11,644 nt of DNA, from contig CAZWDS010000098.1 in assembly GCA_964632495.1 (NCBI GenBank), forward strand, positions 1 to 11,644. Reading direction: 5' to 3'. Below the pieces are notes generated by a model. It did no database searches and was not told where the DNA came from. It was given only the letters and a program-made list of their open reading frames with translations. The position numbers and the translations under genes are program-made. The DNA is from CALKXV01 sp964632495 (lineage in GTDB: Bacteria; Pseudomonadota; Alphaproteobacteria; Rhodobacterales; Rhodobacteraceae). Positions 6,009 to 11,644 of this stretch are shown piece after piece. Positions within the stretch are counted from its first letter, which is position 1, and each line of letters opens with the position of its first letter.

Positions 6009-7094
6009 TCAGTCTCCTGCAAGGGTTTCGACCAAGGCGGCAAGCTCTTTCGCGGCGTCAGGTTTGCCTTGGCTTAGGGCATTGCGGCTCATGTCCTTTC
6101 CCACACCGGGTGTAAGAAGAACGGTCATGATGTGCTCTGAGAGCGAGGCCGGGTCAAGGGCCGTCTCGGGGATCAGTATGGCGGCATCGGCGTCGACAAG
6201 ACCGCGGGCGTTTGCGGTCTGGTGGTCGCCGGTTGCTGCCGCGTAGGGGATCAGGATTGAGGGGCGGCCGATGACGCTTAGATCGGCCACAGACGATGCA
6301 CCAGAGCGGCAGATCACCAGATGCGCGTCGGCCAACAGCTCAGGCATATTGTCGAAGAAGGGTTGTATGTTGGCGGTTACGCCAGCCTCTGCGTAAAGGC
6401 CACGGACGCGGGCGTCATCTTCGGGCCGTGCCTGATGCGCAACCTCCAAAGTCGTTCGAAGCGTTTCGGGCAGGCGTGCGATGGCCGCAGGCACCGTTTC
6501 CGAAATCATCCGCGCGCCCTGACTGCCGCCAAAGGCGACAATACGGATCGGACCTTCGGTATCGGGATAGGGGCTATGCGCTGCCGCAAGAATGCTTCCT
6601 CGTACCGGATTGCCGATGTGCTGACCTTCGACGCCAGCGGGCAATATGGTTGGCCATGTGCCACAGGCCACTGCAGTGACGCGCGGTGCGAAAATTTCAT
6701 TCACCCGGCCCAAAACACCGTTTTGTTCGTGGATCATTCGGGGCACGCGCATCACCCAAGCAGCACTTAGGGCCGGGATCGACGGATACCCCCCAAACCC
6801 TGCCACCACATCCGGGCGGTCGCCCAGGAACCGCGCCATCGCCGCCAATGACCCCGCAGCGATCCGCAAAGGTACCATCAGTTTGGCCAGTACCCCGCCG
6901 CGCGCAAATGTGGCACTGGCCACCTGGCGAATGGTCACCTGATCTGGAAAACCGCCCGCATAGCGCGCGCCGCGCACGTCCGTCGACAAAGTGACGCGCC
7001 AGCCTTGCGCCAGCATCTCTTCGGCTAAAGCTTGGGCCGGAAACATATGCCCGCCAGTGCCGCCTGCTGCGATGACCAGATGCCGGGGTTTCAC
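6009..7094 (-). CDS. murG: UDP-GlcNAc:undecaprenyl-PP-MurNAc-pentapeptide GlcNAc transferase
   Basis: This 361-residue GT-B glycosyltransferase, peripheral on the inner face of the cytoplasmic membrane, converts lipid I to lipid II. Diagnostic motifs in order are the N-terminal glycine loop GGTGGH (residues 11-16), GFGGYPS (99-105), IHEQN (121-125), GGSQGA (189-194), CRSGASSVAD (262-271) and HQTANA (291-296), the last being part of the donor site. Length is typical. The start is GTG at 7094, whose bases overlap the ftsW stop (GTGA), with GGAG at 7104-7101 placed 6 nt upstream inside ftsW. This is strong evidence for translational coupling in the order ftsW-murG-murC, which supplies and then uses lipid II at the septum. 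Confidence 0.97.
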   Translation of the reverse strand: MKPRHLVIAAGGTGGHMFPAQALAEEMLAQGWRVTLSTDVRGARYAGGFPDQVTIRQVASATFARGGVLAKLMVPLRIAAGSLAAMARFLGDRPDVVAGFGGYPSIPALSAAWVMRVPRMIHEQNGVLGRVNEIFAPRVTAVACGTWPTILPAGVEGQHIGNPVRGSILAAAHSPYPDTEGPIRIVAFGGSQGARMISETVPAAIARLPETLRTTLEVAHQARPEDDARVRGLYAEAGVTANIQPFFDNMPELLADAHLVICRSGASSVADLSVIGRPSILIPYAAATGDHQTANARGLVDADAAILIPETALDPASLSEHIMTVLLTPGVGKDMSRNALSQGKPDAAKELAALVETLAGD

Positions 7095-8257
7095 CGACCA
7101 CTCCGGACCAGATAGTCACGGATTTCGCCCTGCGGTCTGGCGCGCGTAAAGGCCAAAAGCATCCCCATCATGATGCCCGCTGCCACAAGGGACGACCCGC
7201 CGTAGCTAACGAAAGGCAAGGTCATGCCCTTGGCAGGCAAAAGACGCACGGCAACGCTCATATTGATCATCGCCTGCATGGCCAGCGTGCACGCCAGCCC
7301 TGTGCCTGCCAGACGAATGAAGGGATCCCGTTCGCGCATCAGGCGAAACAGCGAGCGCAGGACAATCGTGGTGTAAAGGAAGATGATCACCAGAACGAGG
7401 ATCAGGCCGTACTCTTCGGCCGCGACGGCAATGATAAAATCCGTGTGTGCGTCAGGCAGCGACCACTTCACAGTCCCCTCGCCAACCCCGACACCAAAGA
7501 AGCCGCCTTCGCGGATGGCATTGGCTGCATAGCCCAGTTGGGTGGTCGGATCGACTTCGGCGGTCAAAAACCCGTCAATCCGGCGGGCGAAGTGTTCGGA
7601 ATTGTTGTAGGCGAAGGCACCGCCCAAGATGGTCAGCCCGGCAATAGCGGCCAGAATGATGAACGGCGCACCGCCCACAAAATACATCACGCCCCAGGAA
7701 AACAGGATCAGACAGGCTTGGCCGAAATCGGGTTGCATGGCCAAGATCAGCACGATCAGCAAAGCCAACGCGAAAGAATAGGTTTTACCCGGAGGCCCCG
7801 CCACTTCGTTCGAGGCGGCGATCATCCAGCCGACCAACACGATAAAGCCGGGTTTCAGAAATTCTGAGGGTTGCACGGACCCAAAGCCAAGAGAGTACCA
7901 CCGCACCGCCCCTTTACCGAAGTCTGTGCCAAACACGGGCAGCAAAGCCATGGCGACAAAAGTGATCCCAAACCCCAAAACAGCCAATCGACGCACGGTT
8001 TTGGGCGACATCAGCGTGATGGCAAACATGGCCATCAGTGCCAGAACGCCGAAGGCAACCTGGCGTTCGACATAGTGAAAGGCCGAAAAGCCATTGCGTT
8101 CTGCCAAGGGTGGGCTGGCGGCAAGGCCCAGCAACAGGCCCACACCGAATAAGGCCAGCACGCAACTCATCGACCACTTGTCGACGGTGCGCCACCAGCG
8201 TGGAAGAATAGGTTCTCCGTCCCCCCTCGGGACCGAACCGTAAACCATCTCTGTCAT
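7091..8257 (-). CDS. ftsW: FtsW, septal peptidoglycan polymerase (SEDS family)
   Basis: This 388-residue polytopic inner-membrane protein is the SEDS glycosyltransferase that polymerises lipid II with the FtsI transpeptidase during division. After a hydrophilic N-terminus of about 28 residues come repeated hydrophobic segments consistent with about ten membrane helices. SEDS signatures are GAVRWYSLGFGSVQPSEFLK (116-135), QPDFGQ (175-180), the extracytoplasmic LPDAHTDFI (267-275) holding the conserved acidic residues of the active site, and LPAKGMTLPFVSYGGSS (340-356). FtsW rather than RodA is inferred from the neighbouring murG and murC and from the wording of these motifs. The start is ATG 8257; the ribosome site is weak (AGG, about 4 nt away) and ATG 8248 is an alternative. 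It is probably the first gene of its transcript, since 399 nt without a gene precede it. Confidence 0.95.
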   Translation of the reverse strand: MTEMVYGSVPRGDGEPILPRWWRTVDKWSMSCVLALFGVGLLLGLAASPPLAERNGFSAFHYVERQVAFGVLALMAMFAITLMSPKTVRRLAVLGFGITFVAMALLPVFGTDFGKGAVRWYSLGFGSVQPSEFLKPGFIVLVGWMIAASNEVAGPPGKTYSFALALLIVLILAMQPDFGQACLILFSWGVMYFVGGAPFIILAAIAGLTILGGAFAYNNSEHFARRIDGFLTAEVDPTTQLGYAANAIREGGFFGVGVGEGTVKWSLPDAHTDFIIAVAAEEYGLILVLVIIFLYTTIVLRSLFRLMRERDPFIRLAGTGLACTLAMQAMINMSVAVRLLPAKGMTLPFVSYGGSSLVAAGIMMGMLLAFTRARPQGEIRDYLVRSGR

Positions 8258-8656
8258 GCGACCTGCTCGTCTGCCTGTTTGCCCGTTTTCCGGATCTGTA
8301 GGGAGTGTAGCGAATCAATGGCCCTGAGGCCAGCAGGATATGGGCAAATTTCCGCGCGATCCCTGTCCGAAGATAAACCGTTTCCGGAAGTGAGGGGCTT
8401 TCGTCATCTTTCTGACCCAAGTTGGCCACATTTCGGGGCTTCGATGCCCGGAAGGCACAGCACTACCACACACACCCGATCAAGGACGAGGAATGGACCC
8501 GACACGCAAAGACGTGACGCGGGGCGGCCCATCTCCTCGGCCCTTGTCAAAGACCTTAACCGATCAATTTACCCAGTTTGGTGATTGCCGTGGCAGCCGC
8601 ATTCTTCCTCATTCGGAGTGCGCGATCAGCAAGCATCGGCGGGCCAGCACTCAAGT
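8258..8656. other. 399-nt region without a convincing gene, upstream of ftsW
   Basis: This stretch lies between the SRPBCC gene stop and the ftsW start, both on the minus strand, and probably holds the ftsW promoter and leader. I found no clear -35/-10 pair. Visible elements are two near-identical sites, CCGTTTTCCGGA (8283-8294) and CCGTTTCCGGA (8378-8388), and one GANTC methylation site (GAATC 8312-8316). There is also a small plus-strand frame at 8493-8660 (55 codons) with AAGGA 6 nt before its ATG. That frame has no recognisable product, and a single-base shift near 8580 would bring in a hydrophobic run. No terminator for the SRPBCC gene was seen. Confidence 0.5.
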
Positions 8657-9106
8657 CTAAGCACTGATCCCAGCGGCGAAATCTGCGACACGCGCCTTGA
8701 AGCGTCGGGTCAGGGCGGTTTTTCCAAGCTTCAGAGAATGGATAAACAACCGCGACTTCAGGTTCGTCGGGCGCAGATCGACCGACACAAAAAGACGGGT
8801 CCGGGATTTTGACAAGGCGACCAGATCCACCACGCTCATGCAGACAACGTCCGAGGCTTTGCTTTCAATGGCATAGCCCTGATCCGGCTCGATCGAGACC
8901 AGTTCAGCGTTCAGGCTTTGCGCACGCCCTTTCCAGTCAAACCGCGCCTGCCACTGAGCGCCCGGCACATTCACCGGCAGGGTTTCGTCGCGCGTCACAT
9001 CAACACCGCGGCGCAGCAATTGCCGCTCAAAACCGTCGAAATCGGTGACGGCAGCAAAGACCGTAGACAAGGTCGCATCGATATCTTCACGCGTCGAGAG
9101 TTTCAT
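8657..9106 (-). CDS. SRPBCC (START-like) superfamily protein of unknown ligand
   Basis: The predicted 149-residue soluble protein begins MKLSTREDIDATLSTVFAAV. This matches the usual opening of SRPBCC/START-like proteins: a first beta strand, then a helix starting near 'V-F-A-A-V-T-D-F'. The middle has alternating strands (WQARFDWKGRAQSLNAELV), and a long basic helix closes the protein (KLGKTALTRRFKARVADFAA). Fold members bind hydrophobic ligands or act as cyclases, chaperones or lipid carriers; nothing here shows the ligand. No signal peptide or membrane segment is seen. ATG 9106 is preferred over an upstream alternative at 9142, which would overlap nudC; the ribosome site is weak. It follows nudC by 16 nt on the same strand, so it is probably co-transcribed. 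It reads as an ordinary intact gene. Confidence 0.78.
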   Translation of the reverse strand: MKLSTREDIDATLSTVFAAVTDFDGFERQLLRRGVDVTRDETLPVNVPGAQWQARFDWKGRAQSLNAELVSIEPDQGYAIESKASDVVCMSVVDLVALSKSRTRLFVSVDLRPTNLKSRLFIHSLKLGKTALTRRFKARVADFAAGISA

Positions 9107-9122
9107 AAAGCAAGGATTGCCC

Positions 9123-10064
9123 TCAGTCCAAGGTGTCGGCAAGCCAGTTTTCGATCAGGAAGCGTGCAATCGAGCCTTGGCGCGCCGGTTTCATATCCGG
9201 ATTGTCACCGGCAATGGCCGCCATCATCTCTTCGCGGGTCACCCAACAGGCAGCTTCGATTTCTTCAGGGTCAATCGTGATTTCCTCGTTCAGCGCCTTG
9301 CCCTCGCAGCCAAACATCAAGGACGACGGGAAAGGCCACGGCTGCGACGACAAATAGCCGACCTCGCCCACTTTGATGCCGGATTCTTCCAGCACCTCGC
9401 GGCGCACGGCCGCTTCGATGGTCTCGCCCGGCTCGACAAAACCCGCAAGCAACGAAAACATGCCTTCAGGCCACCCGGGCGAGCGGCCCATCAGCACAGA
9501 ATTCCCACGCAGGATCAACATGATAACAACTGGGTCCGTGCGCGGAAAATGATGACCACCACAGGCATCGCAGTCCCTCTGCCACCCCGCCATTGCCATC
9601 ACACTTTCGCCGCCGCATTTGGCACAAAACTGGTGCGAGGCATGCCATTCCAAAAGTGCCTTGCCCGTGGCCACCAATTCAGCTTCCCGCGGGTTCAGAC
9701 GCAGCATATTGGCGCGCAACTCGGCAAAAACATGGGACGCGTCAACATCGGGATGTCGTTGCTCGGACGGATCATGAAAGGCGCCGACTGTCCCCAAATC
9801 GTCCTCAGGTTCCCAACGGGACACGTCGCGCACGAAACGGGGCGCACCCTCGTCCAACCCCAAAAAGATAGCAGGTTCAACGGCATCTTCAAAAACCGCA
9901 TGATCGGCAGGCAAAAAGACCGGTGACCGGTTGTCGCTGTCTTCGGACAGTAGAATCTTTCCGCGCCATAAAGGAAGCACATCGCCAGAAGGCGGATCGC
10001 TTCGCAAATGCGCCGCACGCTCCAGTCCCGAGCCACCGAATGTCACTGATTCTGCATTTTTCAT
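9123..10064 (-). CDS. nudC: NAD(+)/NADH diphosphatase (Nudix hydrolase)
   Basis: This 313-residue enzyme cleaves NADH to NMNH and AMP; the E. coli relative also removes NAD caps from RNA. An N-terminal NudC-type domain (opening VTFGGSGLERAAHLR) is followed by a zinc ribbon with Cys147, Cys150, Cys165 and Cys168 (C-x2-C ... C-x2-C). The Nudix box at 208-230 fits G-x5-E-x7-REUxEExGU exactly (GFVEPGE ... REVLEESGI). Just after it, SQPWPFPSSLM (240-250) is the motif that separates NADH pyrophosphatases from other Nudix enzymes. Length is normal, so the gene looks complete. The start at 10064 has only a weak purine-rich site. It is divergent from cpdB and followed closely by the SRPBCC gene. Confidence 0.96.
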   Translation of the reverse strand: MKNAESVTFGGSGLERAAHLRSDPPSGDVLPLWRGKILLSEDSDNRSPVFLPADHAVFEDAVEPAIFLGLDEGAPRFVRDVSRWEPEDDLGTVGAFHDPSEQRHPDVDASHVFAELRANMLRLNPREAELVATGKALLEWHASHQFCAKCGGESVMAMAGWQRDCDACGGHHFPRTDPVVIMLILRGNSVLMGRSPGWPEGMFSLLAGFVEPGETIEAAVRREVLEESGIKVGEVGYLSSQPWPFPSSLMFGCEGKALNEEITIDPEEIEAACWVTREEMMAAIAGDNPDMKPARQGSIARFLIENWLADTLD

Positions 10065-10245
10065 CTTGCCGCCTGCCCTTCGTGCACGGATGTGCCATGC
10101 GCACGCAGAATTGGCAAACCCGACATTTCAGCCCACTTTCCATGCCTTAGGTCAATGTCCAAGCTAACCCGTTCAAAGCCACTAGGTGTCACGCCAGTTT
10201 CATGGTCTCCTTGCATAAGAACACAAAAGCTTCTGGGAGATTGAC
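10065..10245. promoter_or_regulatory. Divergent intergenic region of nudC and cpdB, with a Pho-box-like site
   Basis: These 181 nt separate the nudC and cpdB starts. No confident sigma-70 boxes were found. GTGTCAC (10186-10192) and GTTTCAT (10197-10203), separated by 4 nt, each match CTGTCAT of the known PhoB box at five of seven positions and have the correct 11-nt periodicity. The cpdB ribosome site GGGAG (10235-10239) is 6 nt before its ATG. Pho control would make sense for a phosphate-scavenging enzyme but is only a weak inference. Confidence 0.35.
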
Positions 10246-11644
10246 ATGCCGCGTTATACTGGTTCGGCCATGAGCCGTCGTTCGTTCCTTGCCACCACAT
10301 CTGGCGCGACCATCGCCGCCTTGCATCCGTTTTCGGTGAATGCCGCAGCCGGGCAAGTGCACTTGCGCCTTATGGAAACCACGGACCTGCACGTCCACGT
10401 CCATCCTTACGATTATTACGCAGACAAACCCCGCGACACGGTCGGTCTGTCGCGCACCGCCGCCCATATCGCTCAGATCCGGGCGGAAGCCACAAACGCG
10501 CTTTTGCTGGACAACGGTGACTTTTTGCAGGGCAATCCCATGGGCGATTACATCGCTTACGAACGGGGCATGAAAGAAGGCGACATGCACCCGATCATAA
10601 CCGCGATGAATACCGTGGGTTTTGACGCCTCGACCATCGGCAACCACGAATTCAACTATGGCCTTGATTTTCTGATGAAATCTCTGGCCGGAGCGAATTT
10701 TCCCGTGGTCAGCGCCAACGTCGTGAAAACCGAAGGGGCGGACCCAACCAAGGACGACACCCTGCTGAAACCTTATGTGATCCTTGACCGCGAGGTGACG
10801 GATGGCACCGGGGCCAAACATGCCATCAAGATCGGGCTGATCGGCTTTGTGCCGCCGCAGATCATGAACTGGGACAGGAAACATCTGGAAGGCAACGTCA
10901 CGGCCCGCGATATCGTGCAAACCGCGCGCGCTTACGTGCCGCAAATGCAAGAGGAAGGGGCCGACATCATCATCGCCTTGTCCCATTCGGGCATTGGCTC
11001 GGCGGATGAGACCGATGGGATGGAGAACGCCTCGGTGCCATTGGCCGCTGTTGATGGCGTCGATGCCTTGATGACCGGCCACAGCCACCTTGTCTTCCCC
11101 TCGCCCACCTATGCCGATTATGCGGCTGTCGATGCCGAAGCAGGTACGATCCACGGCAAACCTGCCACCATGGGCGGCTTCTGGGGCTCGCACCTTGGTG
11201 TGATCGACCTGATGTTGGAAAAGGATGGCAGCGACTGGCGCGTGGTCACCACCGCCGTAGAGACCCGTCCCATTTCGCAGCGAAACGAAGATCGCTCGAT
11301 CACGGCACTGGTGGAAGACGATCAAGCAGTGATCGACGCCACGGCCCAAGACCACGCCGATACGCTGGCTTATGTGCGCCGCGCCGTTGGCAAGACGGCG
11401 GCTCCATTGCACAGCTATTTTGCACTGGTGGCCGATGATCCCACCGTCCAGATCGTGTCGATTGCGCAGAAGTGGTACGAGGGCGAGATGCTGGCTGGCA
11501 CCGAGTACGCAAGCCTTCCGATCCTCTCCGCCGCCGCGCCTTTCAAAGCCGGTGGCCGGGGTGGCCCTGAGTATTTCACCGATGTTCCCGCAGGGGATGT
11601 GGCCATCAAGAACGTGGCCGACCTTTACCTCTATCCCAACACAG
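10246..11644 (+). CDS. cpdB: 2',3'-cyclic-nucleotide 2'-phosphodiesterase/3'-nucleotidase (partial)
   Basis: The frame is open from ATG 10246 to the right edge (466 codons), so the C-terminus is missing. Family members hydrolyse 2',3'-cyclic nucleotides and 3'-nucleotides in the periplasm to release nucleosides and phosphate. Residues 10-15 (SRRSFL) followed by a weakly hydrophobic stretch to about Ala35 form a twin-arginine (Tat) signal. The metallophosphatase domain shows TDLHVHV (Asp47, His49), GDFLQGN (Asp92), GNHE (132-135), SHSG (246-249) and GHSH (278-281), all metal or active-site positions. The C-terminal nucleotide-binding domain begins in view, with SAAAPFKAGGRGG and the CpdB-typical ADLYLYPNT at the edge. 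GGGAG 6 nt upstream supports the start at 10246; ATG 10270 is an alternative. The gene is divergent from nudC. Confidence 0.95.
   Translation, partial: MPRYTGSAMSRRSFLATTSGATIAALHPFSVNAAAGQVHLRLMETTDLHVHVHPYDYYADKPRDTVGLSRTAAHIAQIRAEATNALLLDNGDFLQGNPMGDYIAYERGMKEGDMHPIITAMNTVGFDASTIGNHEFNYGLDFLMKSLAGANFPVVSANVVKTEGADPTKDDTLLKPYVILDREVTDGTGAKHAIKIGLIGFVPPQIMNWDRKHLEGNVTARDIVQTARAYVPQMQEEGADIIIALSHSGIGSADETDGMENASVPLAAVDGVDALMTGHSHLVFPSPTYADYAAVDAEAGTIHGKPATMGGFWGSHLGVIDLMLEKDGSDWRVVTTAVETRPISQRNEDRSITALVEDDQAVIDATAQDHADTLAYVRRAVGKTAAPLHSYFALVADDPTVQIVSIAQKWYEGEMLAGTEYASLPILSAAAPFKAGGRGGPEYFTDVPAGDVAIKNVADLYLYPNT

Noticed and set aside
7914..8429. A 171-codon minus-strand frame starting at GTG 8429 in the gap before ftsW
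   Set aside because: It runs out of frame through the start of ftsW, lacks a ribosome site and has no recognisable motif.
10190..10215. A minus-strand mini-frame (ATG AAA CTG GCG TGA) with AAGGAG upstream, in the nudC leader
   Set aside because: It is only four codons, no promoter is visible before it, and there is no repeated-codon attenuator pattern or alternative hairpin set; it may be chance.
10189..11412. A 407-codon open frame on the minus strand opposite cpdB
   Set aside because: The plus frame carries every metallophosphatase motif, a Tat signal and a good ribosome site. The minus frame is His/Arg/Gly-rich, has no recognisable domain and mirrors the GC-rich third positions of cpdB.
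1..11644. Search for a mobile island, defence system, CRISPR array, tRNA or riboswitch
   Set aside because: All confident genes are core housekeeping genes with uniform base and codon use. No transposase, integrase, regularly spaced repeats, tRNA fold or known riboswitch core was recognised.

Overview
The window reads as chromosomal DNA of an alphaproteobacterium, most likely Rhodobacterales (Roseobacter/Rhodobacter group). This rests on the wording of the F1-ATPase, endonuclease III, FtsW/MurG/MurC and NudC proteins, a GC-rich composition (estimated by eye), and a GC-rich hairpin repeat with a 'GAGGTATTT...AAGAAGAAA' tail in the intergenic spaces. I see no tRNA, rRNA, CRISPR array, insertion sequence, phage gene or defence system.

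Layout. 1-676 (+): the end of an F1-ATPase operon, atpD (3' part) and atpC, closed by a clear intrinsic terminator. 940-2575 (-): an OmpA-family glycine-zipper lipoprotein with its own terminator, preceded by a two-domain Ada-like regulator/alkyltransferase. 2688-4309 (+): endonuclease III (nth) overlapping a PfkB-family adenosine kinase by 4 nt; nth is divergent from the ada-like gene, so two DNA-repair genes share one short intergenic region. 4586-8257 (-): a tight ftsW-murG-murC block (4-nt overlap, then a 1-nt gap), a piece of the division/cell-wall cluster without murD before it or murB/ddl/ftsQ after it. 8258-8656: a 399-nt gap with no convincing gene. 8657-10064 (-): nudC (NADH pyrophosphatase) followed by a small SRPBCC-fold protein. 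10246-11644 (+): a Tat-exported cyclic nucleotide phosphodiesterase/3'-nucleotidase (cpdB), cut by the window edge.

How the genes fit together. ftsW, murG and murC serve septal peptidoglycan synthesis: MurC adds L-alanine to UDP-MurNAc, MurG makes lipid II, and FtsW polymerises it. The OmpA-like lipoprotein probably ties the outer membrane to that wall. CpdB, adenosine kinase and NudC all act in nucleotide scavenging and turnover, but nothing in the sequence links them as one regulon.

Most genes are ordinary housekeeping genes. The least explained element is the repeat family. Three clear copies and one degenerate one lie at the 3' ends of genes at both convergent junctions, each on the strand of the gene it follows. 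None is seen at the codirectional or divergent junctions.
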